Assembly (NCBI GenBank): GCA_964410965.1
Contig: CAYPIY010000010.1
Coordinates: 62,001 to 126,000 of the forward strand
DNA: 64,000 bases
Direction of reading: 5' to 3'
From: JBBIRG01 sp964410965
GTDB taxonomy: Bacteria > CLD3 > SB21 > JBBIRG01
Positions 53,441 to 61,884 of this stretch are shown here, piece after piece. The position numbers were made by a program, and so were the translations under genes. Positions within the stretch are counted from its first letter, which is position 1. Every line of letters begins with the position of its first letter. The notes under the pieces were generated by a model. It was not told the DNA's origin. It searched no databases and worked only from the letters and a program-made list of their open reading frames with translations.

Positions 53441-53965
53441 TATTGAAATATCTACGGAAGGGAAATAATATGGGGGTGACGTCCAGCCACAATACATTGA
53501 ATCCGTATAATCAATAATAATAGAATCAACCGTGTTATAATCATTATAACCGATTAAATATTTTTGTATGCAAAATTTATATTGTGCAAATCCAAAAGTA
53601 TCGCTTCCTGTGGCATAAGAACCCCCATAAAAGCTATATTTAAAAGTATCTACACCGGTATATAAAAAATGTGTGCTTTGCTTAAAACGATCTATTGGAC
53701 AAAAACTATCAGGATTAGCTGTGAAAATCCAAACTGAACTAATATTTTTCATTAATAATCGTGGATAATAATAAACTGTATCATCAATAACAGAATCATA
53801 AACGGCTGTTATAAGGTTGTCTATATTTGTTGTATAAAAAATAATCTCTTCAAAGTTAGTTTCTGATTGAGGAAAGAGAGTTTTTTCTGTAAAAATTGAA
53901 AACACAATTAAGATAACCAATGCAAAGTTTACAACTTTTAAACAAAAGGAAATTAAGGTTTTCAT
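52655..53965 (-). CDS. T9SS sorting-domain protein, 436 aa, copy 2
   Basis: The same size and architecture as 49556-50866, with a signal peptide KTLISFCLKVVNFALVILIV. Residues to about 182 differ from copy 1 at roughly a third of positions (for example SFYGGSYATGSDTFGF against NFLYTDYEPGSDTFSY), while all later residues are identical. The ATG at 53965 keeps exactly the 3099-bp offset to the copy 1 ATG. It is preceded by AAAGGA. Confidence 0.85.
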   Translation of the reverse strand: MKTLISFCLKVVNFALVILIVFSIFTEKTLFPQSETNFEEIIFYTTNIDNLITAVYDSVIDDTVYYYPRLLMKNISSVWIFTANPDSFCPIDRFKQSTHFLYTGVDTFKYSFYGGSYATGSDTFGFAQYKFCIQKYLIGYNDYNTVDSIIIDYTDSMYCGWTSPPYYFPSVDISIKYDYNDTNKFYYWIPLQYDYGGTWWKVKDSLSDFSWGIWESNRNKSSSYQYPRTKSFIPEPPADFNLTSSSGSPYLSWNSNGEPFNVEYKIYRKLNNKYGAYTNIANTTNTYYLDEEISCAGGGRWVAYYYVVTRNNSNGSSKVSTTTDTLDILYDCVTKKTSGTDNKNSDCEVIQNYPNPFNPNTSIKFNTIRPGRIRLSVFDMLGREIRTLINEVLQPGEHNVIWDGCDKRGKHVSSGIYIYRLKTGETIKTRKMILLR

Positions 53966-54004
53966 ATACCATCCTTTCACTAAATATTCAGAAAGGAGAA
54001 TCAC

Positions 54005-54187
54005 ATCGTTTGAATCGATCTGATGAAACCGTCCGAATGGCTTCCGAATCCTTCTTTGAAAAAAGAGTTACCAATCGCAGTCCCTGATATAAGGTACCCC
54101 ACGGCGAAAGGTATGTCAAGAAATAAAATGAAAAAAAAAAAAATACAATGAAGTACTTACGACGAGTGAAATGAAAGGATAAAAAAA
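54005..54187. other. Leader region of the T9SS gene pair
   Basis: This 183-bp gap contains an A-run on the plus strand (about 54129-54145) and leader sequence matching the corresponding region before copy 1 (50873-50999). I see no gene in it. Confidence 0.4.
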
Positions 54188-55228
54188 TCAACCCCCGTTA
54201 TCGGCGAATTCCTGCCGGATCTTGAGGATTTCGGGCAGGGCTTTTCTGAACGCGTCCACGATTTTCGGATCGAGCGTGGTGCCGTTCAGGCTTTCGATTT
54301 CGGCGAGCGCCTGATCCACCGACCAGGCCGGCTTGTAAATCCGCTCCGTGGTGAGCGCGTCGAATATGTCGCTGAGCGTGCAGATGCGCGAGATCAGCGG
54401 GATTTCGTCGCCCTTGAGCCCCCGGGGGTAGCCGGTGCCGTCGTATTTCTCGTGATGCGTCAGCGCGATCTGCGCGGCGAACTGAAGCAGTTTCGATTCG
54501 CTGCTCTGCAGGATCTCATAGCCCATGACGGTATGCTCTTTCATGATCGCGTATTCGTCCTCGTCCAGCTTGTCTCCCTTGTGCAGGACCATGTCGGGCG
54601 TTCCGACCTTCCCGATGTCGTGCATCGGGGAGGCGTTGAGGATCAGTTCCTGTTCTTCCTCGGTGAGCCCGAGATATTTCGCGATTTCCTTGCTGTACAG
54701 GGCGACGCGGACGATATGGGAGCCGGTTTCGGGGCTGCGGTATTCGGCGGCCTTGGTGAGATGGAAGATCACTTCGCGTTCGCGGGCGAGGATTTCGGCG
54801 GTGGCCTTGCGGACCTCCGAAGCGAGCCATTCCGCGCGGTTGGATAGCTCTTTCTGCCATTTGCGGAGTGCGAGCATGTTCTTCGCGCGCGCGAGGAACT
54901 CGGTCGTGTCCACGGGCTTGTTCAGGAAATCGTTCGCGCCCGACTGAAGCGCCTTGTACCGGATGTCTTTTTCGTTGATCGCGGTGATCATGACGACGGG
55001 GATTTCCGCGCGGCCATCTAACTTTCGGAATAATTCAATCCATTCCAGTCCGTCGGGCGAAGGCATCATGTAATCGACAAGCACAAGGTCGGGTTCGTTT
55101 GTCCGGCACCATTCCAGCGCCTCCGCGGAGACGAGGAAACAGACGGGCTCTTCATGCAGGGCTCGCGCGACAAGGTTCTTCAGAAGCGCCACGTTCATCT
55201 CGTTATCGTCAATGATCACAACTTTCAT
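54188..55228 (-). CDS. HD-GYP domain response regulator (putative c-di-GMP phosphodiesterase)
   Basis: This 346-aa protein has an N-terminal receiver (1-120: D7/D8, phospho-acceptor D52 in VLVDYMMPSPDG, Lys in FLNKPVD) and an HD-GYP domain (about 150-330). The HD is in SPMHDIGKVGTPD and the GYP motif in DGTGYPRGLKGDEIP, both intact, so c-di-GMP hydrolysis is expected. It belongs to the RpfG-type class. No partner kinase is nearby. It stands between the T9SS pair and the DUF697-like gene. Confidence 0.92.
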   Translation of the reverse strand: MKVVIIDDNEMNVALLKNLVARALHEEPVCFLVSAEALEWCRTNEPDLVLVDYMMPSPDGLEWIELFRKLDGRAEIPVVMITAINEKDIRYKALQSGANDFLNKPVDTTEFLARAKNMLALRKWQKELSNRAEWLASEVRKATAEILAREREVIFHLTKAAEYRSPETGSHIVRVALYSKEIAKYLGLTEEEQELILNASPMHDIGKVGTPDMVLHKGDKLDEDEYAIMKEHTVMGYEILQSSESKLLQFAAQIALTHHEKYDGTGYPRGLKGDEIPLISRICTLSDIFDALTTERIYKPAWSVDQALAEIESLNGTTLDPKIVDAFRKALPEILKIRQEFADNGG

Positions 55229-55359
55229 GATTCGCCTTCAGCCGGATGATTGTCCCTCAGTCAACTTGGCAATATAGGTAAAAACGGCCACAAGGTAAAC
55301 AGGAAAAAAAGGTCAGGACTCCGGCCTGTTTTTCCGCGGATGAAATCATTCAGGGGGAA

Positions 55360-56229
55360 TTACCGGAAACCGGGGATTTTTTTCTTCACTCCGTCCCAGA
55401 TCGCGGACGAGACGGTTTTGGCGCTGGTCATGACAATGGAGCCCAGCAACTGAGCGGCCATCAGCGTCGCGGACCGGCGGATGGTTTTGCGGTCGCTCCG
55501 GACCAGCAATCCGCAGTATTGCCTCGCGATCATCCCGACCCGGAGTGTGAGAAAGGCGTTGGCGGCGCCGTCCATCAGCGAATTCGTCACCAGCGACGCG
55601 ATGCCTGAAAATCCGGGCACGGCGCTGACCAGCGAAGTTCCCATGGCCGACGCGATCACCGGCTCGACCTGCTGTCCGATGTCCAGGTCGTCGAGTTCGG
55701 CCGCGATGAACGCCGTGGCGCCGACATTCGCGTACAGGCGGATCAGTTCCCGCACCGACGGCCGCTGATGATACAGCGACGAAATCCGGTAAATCATTTT
55801 CGTCTGGGCGAGAAGGACAAACAGCGCGTCCAGCCGGCCCGACTGCGATATCGCGGTCGTTACAAACACCGTCGCGGCGGTTTCCCGCACGATCCCGTCG
55901 GCTTTCTCATCCAGGATAGCGACCGCCGCCCGGACCTGTTCCGGCCCGGTCACTTTCAGAGACGAAGACCGGATATGAGGATTATTCCTGAGCCGTGCGG
56001 CCATTTTGGCCAAAAAAGCCGTCATCTCCGGAGACCGTTCATCCGCGGGCGGTTTGAGCGGTTTCGGATGGCGGATGTACATATACAGCGGAACCATGAG
56101 TATCAGACTGTAGAGGAAAAGCAAACCGTACAGGACAACCGCTCCGAACGTTTCATTGACCGACTTTGCCAGGCTGACGGCCTGATACGTCTGATTGACG
56201 GCAAACAGGATAAACAGCATCAGGATCAC
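55360..56229 (-). CDS. DUF697-like integral membrane protein
   Basis: A 289-aa frame (GTG start) with an N-terminal hydrophobic region (MLFILFAVNQTYQ; VVLYGLLFLYSLILMVPLYMYI) and a C-terminal ~150 residues typical of DUF697-type proteins (VPGFSGIASLVTNSLMDGAANAFLTLRVG). The open frame has no in-frame stop before a CTG at 56271 that is preceded by GGAGG at 5-nt spacing, so the true protein may be ~303 aa with an unusual CTG start. The function of the family is unknown; membrane organisation is a guess. Confidence 0.6.
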   Translation of the reverse strand: MILMLFILFAVNQTYQAVSLAKSVNETFGAVVLYGLLFLYSLILMVPLYMYIRHPKPLKPPADERSPEMTAFLAKMAARLRNNPHIRSSSLKVTGPEQVRAAVAILDEKADGIVRETAATVFVTTAISQSGRLDALFVLLAQTKMIYRISSLYHQRPSVRELIRLYANVGATAFIAAELDDLDIGQQVEPVIASAMGTSLVSAVPGFSGIASLVTNSLMDGAANAFLTLRVGMIARQYCGLLVRSDRKTIRRSATLMAAQLLGSIVMTSAKTVSSAIWDGVKKKIPGFR

Positions 56230-56323
56230 GACGGAGAGGAATACCGTGAGCCGGAGAATTTGCTTTTTCAGGGACGCCTCCGTTCTTCCGCTGAAACAGC
56301 GGAGGTTTTGTGGCTTGATTGGT

Positions 56324-57409
56324 TCAGTCCGTAACTTCGGCCGAGAAAATGACTGGGCATGGAAATTCGCCGGAACCTCCGAAAGGCGTCCTTTTCTCCC
56401 GCTGTACAGGCATGACGGCCTTTGAAGCCCAACCGGCGCCGTTCATGACGCACGACCGTGCAGACACGCTGTCCGACATGATAAGAAGGACCTGATTTTC
56501 CTCGCGGATCAGTTCCACGTCCGCATCGTTATATTGTTCCGATTCATGCAACCGGACGGGATCATACAAAGAATCACCCAGGGCGCCCCGGGCCGCGTAA
56601 AACACGGACGAGAGACGGTAAAACACGGATCCGGAATCCCCGGGTAGCCTTTGCCCGCTGATCCAGGCCAGATAAAGCGTATCGCCGCTAACAAGGGACG
56701 ACATGTTTTTTATGTAATACGAGTCCTCCCGTTCAGGGATGATGTTGCGTGTGATCCGGGTCGTGCGGACGGCGATATCCCTCTGAACCATATCCACCGA
56801 GTGCAGGTCTGCATATATATTTACAGGGGGATTGAGAACCATAAGGCAGAGATTATTCCCGCTGAAAGCGATGGATAATACGCGGCTCTTTTCACCGGAG
56901 AAATTTTCCATCTGATAAAAAACCGTATGTTTTTCCTTAACAGTCCCGTCCGGACCGAAGCGCGCGTACATGAAATCTTTTCCGTCCGCATAAACCGCTA
57001 TGAATCCGCCGTCTTCGGGGAAAAGCGCCTGCGAAGGACCGGGATACCGTTCCTCCGTGTTTTTTCTTTCGCCAAACAGGACGGGATTTTTCTGCAGGGG
57101 AATGCATTCTCCGTCCACCGTACCGAAATAATAAAACCAGCGGTTATCGATATCGGGCGCGTAGGGGATGAATGTGAGTTCCGTAAAGTCATTGATCCTG
57201 AAAAACACTCCTCCGGTAGTGCCGTTCCATGCCGTGCTGATCTGGCATTTCCTGACAGAGGGGTAAACGACGGCCAGCGTGTTCAGTCCGCCGGAATCTG
57301 TTTTCCTGATCAGCCTTGCCTCGGGATAGGAACAGGACACGTAAAACAGTACCGTGCCTAATAAAGAAAGACTGAGATGGAATTCCCGCAGGGAATTATT
57401 TATTTTCAT
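56324..57409 (-). CDS. Unknown lipoprotein
   Basis: A 361-aa protein with a signal peptide and lipobox (FYVSC, Cys about 26), so probably lipid-anchored in the envelope. The rest alternates short hydrophobic strands with the pattern of a beta-propeller (VYADGKDFMYARFGPDG; LVSGDTLYLAWISG), but I cannot name a repeat family. It sits 46 bp after the TPR lipoprotein in the same direction; both may be one transcript with the DUF697-like gene. Confidence 0.6.
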   Translation of the reverse strand: MKINNSLREFHLSLSLLGTVLFYVSCSYPEARLIRKTDSGGLNTLAVVYPSVRKCQISTAWNGTTGGVFFRINDFTELTFIPYAPDIDNRWFYYFGTVDGECIPLQKNPVLFGERKNTEERYPGPSQALFPEDGGFIAVYADGKDFMYARFGPDGTVKEKHTVFYQMENFSGEKSRVLSIAFSGNNLCLMVLNPPVNIYADLHSVDMVQRDIAVRTTRITRNIIPEREDSYYIKNMSSLVSGDTLYLAWISGQRLPGDSGSVFYRLSSVFYAARGALGDSLYDPVRLHESEQYNDADVELIREENQVLLIMSDSVSARSCVMNGAGWASKAVMPVQREKRTPFGGSGEFPCPVIFSAEVTD

Positions 57410-57455
57410 GTCGTAAAGGGGTTGTTCAGGTCAGCGCAACGAGGAAAGAGCAGGA

Positions 57456-57953
57456 TTACTTGTCGATCCGCCCGTTTTCCGGAAATTTATATTTTTGCTT
57501 CAGGCGTTCCAGGTTCTTTTCGGCCCGGTATTTGAGATTCTGGCTGACCACGTCGTCGGAACCGGCATCCCGGCTGATCAAGTCCAGTTCTTTGTTGTAG
57601 TACAGGGTGGCCATGGAATCCATCCCGGCGGACATGTAAGCCTCCGCCATGCTGTCGTACGCGTTCAGCGATCCCGGATAGGCGCTGACATTCAGCTGAA
57701 AAATCTGGATGGCGTCGTCGTGCCGGTTTTCCTTGAGCAGGCGGTATCCCAGTGCGTTCAGTTCGCCTTCCGACCAGTCGAATTCGCCGGCTTTGCGCTG
57801 CTTCCAGTCATGGTACACGGCGACTGCGGTGTTGATGCCGTCCTTCTGGATGATGCGGTACAGTTCGTCCTGAAGCGATTTTTTTTCCGAGCATGCGGCC
57901 GTCATCACCAGCGCGGCCATGAGGATCTGTTTCATTGTATTTTTCATTTCCAT
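57456..57953 (-). CDS. TPR-like lipoprotein
   Basis: A 165-aa protein with a lipobox VMTAAC (Cys about 21) after MKQILMAALVMTA. Two TPR-type helical pairs follow: ALGYRLLKENRHDDAIQIF (about 67-85) and AYDSMAEAYMSAGMDSMA (about 98-115). TPR repeats mediate protein contacts. This short form often decorates a larger fusion seen in FCB serine-hydrolase proteins, where it follows a beta-lactamase-like domain; that domain is absent here, so it may be a detached tail. The start could also be the Met at residue 7. Confidence 0.7.
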   Translation of the reverse strand: MEMKNTMKQILMAALVMTAACSEKKSLQDELYRIIQKDGINTAVAVYHDWKQRKAGEFDWSEGELNALGYRLLKENRHDDAIQIFQLNVSAYPGSLNAYDSMAEAYMSAGMDSMATLYYNKELDLISRDAGSDDVVSQNLKYRAEKNLERLKQKYKFPENGRIDK

Positions 57954-57991
57954 CTGTACCGAAATTCAGGTTGCAGGTTATTCCGGGCGAT

Positions 57992-58027
57992 AAAAAAACC
58001 CTTCGTGTCATAATACGAAGGGTTTTT
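57992..58027 (-). terminator. Strong intrinsic terminator of the dcw cluster
   Basis: AAAAACCCTTCGT and ACGAAGGGTTTTT pair around a 7-nt loop and are T-rich on the minus strand. It lies 21 bp past the ftsZ stop and closes the murC-murB-ftsQ-ftsA-ftsZ transcript. Confidence 0.9.
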
Positions 58028-58047
58028 AATTTTTGCAAGGCAAAGAA

Positions 58048-59304
58048 TTATCGTTTCATGTGATTCCTGAGAAACGTCGGAATGTTCCGCTGGCTGTCGC
58101 TGTCGTCGACGCTGTACGTGCCGGTCGCTTTTAACGCCTGGGAATCCTGGATCTGGGTTTCGGCGAACTCGGTTTTCTGGACTTCCATCCGCTCGATGGC
58201 CGGCGTTTCGAGGTTTTCGTACCGGTTCATCCGCTGATCGTGAAGGAGTTCGACATGTTTGGCGCCGTGGGACATTTTTTTGGTGATGAGCGACAGGCTC
58301 TGGTGGGTGTTTTCGGACATATCCGTCATGGTCTTTTTACGTGCCGGGGGCTTATTGAGTCCGGCGGCGATGACGGTGACGTGAATTTCGTTCTTCAGCG
58401 TTTCGTCGATGACATATCCCCAGATCACGTCGGCGTCCGGATGGGCGACTTTCGTGATATGGCCGGAGATGCTATTGACCTCGTCGAGGGTGACGTCGGG
58501 CGGACAGGTGAAATTCAGGAGAATACCGGACGCGCCTTCGATATTCGTTTCCTCGAGAAGCGGGCTGTGAATGGCCTGCATAATCGCTTCCTCGCCGCGG
58601 TTTTCGCCTTTTCCGATGCCCATGCCCATGATCGCGTCGCCGGCGCCGCTCATCACTTTTTTCACGTCCGCGAAATCGACGTTTACGTAGCCCGTGCAGG
58701 AGATGATGTCCGAAATGCCTTTGGTGGCGCGGTAGAGCACATCGTCGGCCGATTTAAACGCTTCCCGGAACGTCACCGTTTTGGGCAGGACGGCCAGCAG
58801 TTTTTCGTTCGGGATGACGATCAGCGTATCGACGCTGTCGCGAAGTTCCTCGATGCCGCGGCTGGCGAGGGACATGCGTTTCTCGCGTTCGAACACGAAA
58901 GGCTTGGTCACGATGCCGATGGTCAGCGCGCCGAGGCCTCTGGCGGTTTCGGCGATGATCGGCGCCGCGCCGGTTCCGGTTCCGCCTCCCATGCCGCAGG
59001 TGATGAAAACCAGGTCGGCACCCTCGAGATGCCGGCGCACGTCATCAATGTTCTCCTCCGCCGCCCGTTTTCCGATATCGGGATTGGCTCCCGCTCCGAG
59101 CCCTTTCGTGAGATTTTTTCCGATCTGGATTTTGTGCGTCGCGAGGTTCGAATCCAGGACCTGCAGGTCGGTATTGATCGATATAAAATCGACTCCCCGC
59201 AGACCCGCCTGGATCATACCGTTGACGGCGTTGCATCCGCCGCCTCCGACCCCGATGATTTTCATCTTCGCGCCGTAATCCCGGGTATCATCATACGTGA
59301 TCAT
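58048..59304 (-). CDS. ftsZ: Cell division GTPase FtsZ
   Basis: This 418-aa tubulin homologue has the GTP-binding GGGGCNAVN (20-28) and the tubulin signature GGGTGTGAAP (106-115), with the catalytic T7 loop NVDFADVKK (208-216) intact. The C-terminal linker (about 325-400) is rich in polar and acidic residues, and the FtsA-binding tail is NIPTFLRNH (about 407-415). Ring formation at midcell is expected. It follows ftsA by 53 bp and carries an AGGAG-like site. Confidence 0.97.
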   Translation of the reverse strand: MITYDDTRDYGAKMKIIGVGGGGCNAVNGMIQAGLRGVDFISINTDLQVLDSNLATHKIQIGKNLTKGLGAGANPDIGKRAAEENIDDVRRHLEGADLVFITCGMGGGTGTGAAPIIAETARGLGALTIGIVTKPFVFEREKRMSLASRGIEELRDSVDTLIVIPNEKLLAVLPKTVTFREAFKSADDVLYRATKGISDIISCTGYVNVDFADVKKVMSGAGDAIMGMGIGKGENRGEEAIMQAIHSPLLEETNIEGASGILLNFTCPPDVTLDEVNSISGHITKVAHPDADVIWGYVIDETLKNEIHVTVIAAGLNKPPARKKTMTDMSENTHQSLSLITKKMSHGAKHVELLHDQRMNRYENLETPAIERMEVQKTEFAETQIQDSQALKATGTYSVDDSDSQRNIPTFLRNHMKR

Positions 59305-59357
59305 AGTTCCTCCGTTGATTTATTCTTAATGGTATTCATTTTATCCCGTAGGTTCCG

Positions 59358-60671
59358 TTAAAAAAATTCCTTCAGCCATTCTTTCATCTTGTTCATGACT
59401 TTATGATACAGTTCTTTTTCTTCCTGTTCCGTGGGGTTGTCGGAATAAGTATCTTCTTCGACGTCCTCCTGCGCGGCAATCCTGGGTTCGTCGCGGGATT
59501 CGGTTTCCGGCTCGGCCTGCCGCTGCGCTTTGTTTTTCTGGTATCCGTAATGGATCAGTCCCACGCCGGTGGCGAACACGGGACTCTGGGCTTCTCCCAT
59601 CAGTCCTCCCAGCCCTCCGGGCTTTCCCGTGCGGACTGGAAGCTTGAAAATTTCCGCCGCCAGTTCCTCGGCGCCCGGCATCAGGGATCCTCCGCCGGTG
59701 AGCACCACGCCGGCGTTCAGGACTTTCAGCAGGTCGGACTGGCTGAGCTGGTAGTGCACGAGGTTGAAAATTTCCGCCATTCTCGCCTCGATGATCTGCG
59801 CGAGATATTTCCGCGGAATGTCCCGGGGTGCCCGCCCTCCGACCATGGGAATGTTGATCATTTCCGCGTCGGTGACTTTGGCCGCGTACGCGCATCCGAA
59901 GCGGGTTTTGATCTCTTCCGCCCTGTCGTACGCCATTTTCAGGCAGATCGAAACGTCGCTGGTGACGTTCTGCCCGGCGAGGCTGATCATGTCCGTCTGC
60001 TGGATGCTTCCGTCGAAGAAAACGGCGATATCGGTGGTGCCGCCTCCGATGTCCACCAGCGCCACGCCGAGTTCCTGTTCCTCCCGGTCGAGCACCGCGT
60101 AACTGGACGCCAGCGGCTGAAGGACGAGGTCCTTGACTTCGTACCCGGCCCGTTCCACGCACCGGTAGGTGTTCTGGGCGGACGCCACGGCGCCGGTCAC
60201 GATGTGGCATTCGACCTCGAGCCGCATCCCGGTCAGTCCGATCGGGTTGCGGATGCCGTCCTGGTTGTCCACGATGAATTCCTGCGGGATCACGTGGATG
60301 ATCTCTCGGTCCATCGGCATGGTGACCGCCTTGGCGGCCTCGATGGCACGGCGCACGTCATCCTCGGTGATCTCATGGTCCTGCCGGCCGACCGCCACGA
60401 CCGCGTGACTGTTGATGCCCCGGACATGGTCGCCGGCGATGCCGACGTATACCGATTCCGCGGTGATTCCGGCCATGCGCTCCGCCTGTTCCATTGCCTT
60501 GCGGATCGATTCCACGGTCAGCTCGATGTTCACCACCATTCCGCGTTTCAGCCCGACGGACGGGGTTTTTCCCACACCGAGCAGTTTGATTTCCTTGCCG
60601 GACACTTCCGCGATGATCGCCGCGATCTTCGTGGTGCCGATGTCCAGTCCTACCACTATGTTTCCGCTCAT
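59358..60671 (-). CDS. ftsA: Cell division protein FtsA
   Basis: This 437-aa actin-like protein tethers FtsZ to the membrane. The N-terminal phosphate loop is VVGLDIGTTKIAAI (about 5-18), the central phosphate-2 motif is VALVDIGGGTTDIAVF (about 205-220), and the C-terminal membrane-targeting helix is MNKMKEWLKEFF. The start at 60671 (MSGNIVVGLD) is preferred over the first Met of the frame, which overlaps the ftsQ end. AGGTG precedes the ATG. ftsQ ends 37 nt upstream. Confidence 0.95.
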   Translation of the reverse strand: MSGNIVVGLDIGTTKIAAIIAEVSGKEIKLLGVGKTPSVGLKRGMVVNIELTVESIRKAMEQAERMAGITAESVYVGIAGDHVRGINSHAVVAVGRQDHEITEDDVRRAIEAAKAVTMPMDREIIHVIPQEFIVDNQDGIRNPIGLTGMRLEVECHIVTGAVASAQNTYRCVERAGYEVKDLVLQPLASSYAVLDREEQELGVALVDIGGGTTDIAVFFDGSIQQTDMISLAGQNVTSDVSICLKMAYDRAEEIKTRFGCAYAAKVTDAEMINIPMVGGRAPRDIPRKYLAQIIEARMAEIFNLVHYQLSQSDLLKVLNAGVVLTGGGSLMPGAEELAAEIFKLPVRTGKPGGLGGLMGEAQSPVFATGVGLIHYGYQKNKAQRQAEPETESRDEPRIAAQEDVEEDTYSDNPTEQEEKELYHKVMNKMKEWLKEFF

Positions 60672-60708
60672 ATCACACCTGATCCTGTATTCATCCGGTA
60701 TTTTGGTT

Positions 60709-61884
60709 TCATTTTTCCCTGACAATCATTTTATATTCATAACGAAGGTCGACTTCCCTGATTTTTTTTCCCGGGGGGGATTTTTTGAAATAATCGGATG
60801 CCGCCTCAAGGTACAACAGGCTCCGTTCCGGGGATTCCGGATCGATGAGGAACGGCGCCGGCCATTGATTCAGGTAGACCCTGAGTCCGTCTTTACGGTA
60901 TTCAACTTCCGAAATATCGAAGTACACCGCCGGATTTTTGTTTTGGGCGGTCAGCAGGAACCTGCGGATCGAGGCGGCGCCCGGAGCCCTGAGTTCAGAG
61001 CCTGTTTTGAGGGCTGCGCGGAGTCCCGTGATCACGGGCAGGTTGTACGATCTCACGGTTTTGAGTTTCGGCAGGATGATCCCGTCAGCGTCCATCGCAT
61101 GAAGTTCGTCCATGGCGACGAACGCGACCGGCTTCCGTTCTTCCACGCGGATCAGCAGGGCGGACGGATAATGTTTGCTGATCATGACATGCCTAAATAA
61201 GGGCTGCTTTTGGATTTTTTCCGCAACCCCCTTCGAATCGATCGGGCCGAGGCGAATTCCTTTTTCAAGCCCGGACCACTGAAGAATGTCCGAACGGTCG
61301 GCGATTTCGTTTCCCGTTACTTCAATTGTTTTGAGAGTGAACAGAGACGACTGGGTCACCCATTCATTCCAGTTCAGCGCGGTGATGACCGCGGTCAGCA
61401 GAAACCCGATGGCCAGCAGCTTCAGGTGGCGTTTCCGCCTCCGGCGCCGGATCAGTTCGGCCTTTGCCGTTTTTTCCGCATGTTCCCCGCTGTTTTTTTT
61501 CATGCCCGGATAAAAGCCGTCCGCAAAATCCCGGTTAATGATGATATCGTTCGTATCTTCCTCGACTACCGGTTCCGGAGAGAATTCATCCGTATCCGGT
61601 GTCAGGTCGGGGGATTCGCTTTCATCGTCCTGAACATTCAGGCCGGATGAAGGCGGCGGATATTTGGGTTTCAGGATCTGATCGAATGAGATCAGTTCGC
61701 CCGAGTCTTCTTTCGGAGCGTATGACGTTGATCCCATCAGGATAGGGTTTCCGCTGTCGTTGAAATCGGTCGGTTTCTCTTGAGCAGACAGGACGTGATC
61801 TCCGCTGCCGGAGAGATTTTGCCTGGCGGAATTTTCAAGGTCGAACATGTCGACCTGGGTGGTTTCTCTTTTTTTCCTGATCAT
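60709..61884 (-). CDS. ftsQ: Cell division protein FtsQ/DivIB with a long N-terminal region
   Basis: A 391-aa bitopic protein. The first ~145 residues are polar, cytoplasmic and low-complexity (acidic tracts such as DTDEFSPEPVVEEDTND), longer than in the E. coli type. A basic stop-transfer patch (RRRRRKRHLK) precedes the membrane helix LLAIGFLLTAVITALN (about 151-166). A POTRA domain follows (LFTLKTIEVTGNEIADRSD, about 176-194) and then the FtsQ beta domain. It overlaps the murB stop by 4 nt (ATGA), a coupled pair. Confidence 0.9.
   Translation of the reverse strand: MIRKKRETTQVDMFDLENSARQNLSGSGDHVLSAQEKPTDFNDSGNPILMGSTSYAPKEDSGELISFDQILKPKYPPPSSGLNVQDDESESPDLTPDTDEFSPEPVVEEDTNDIIINRDFADGFYPGMKKNSGEHAEKTAKAELIRRRRRKRHLKLLAIGFLLTAVITALNWNEWVTQSSLFTLKTIEVTGNEIADRSDILQWSGLEKGIRLGPIDSKGVAEKIQKQPLFRHVMISKHYPSALLIRVEERKPVAFVAMDELHAMDADGIILPKLKTVRSYNLPVITGLRAALKTGSELRAPGAASIRRFLLTAQNKNPAVYFDISEVEYRKDGLRVYLNQWPAPFLIDPESPERSLLYLEAASDYFKKSPPGKKIREVDLRYEYKMIVREK

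Noticed and set aside
59403..60722. 439-aa frame opposite ftsA and similar long frames opposite ftsZ and murC
   Set aside because: Antisense shadows of conserved dcw genes.
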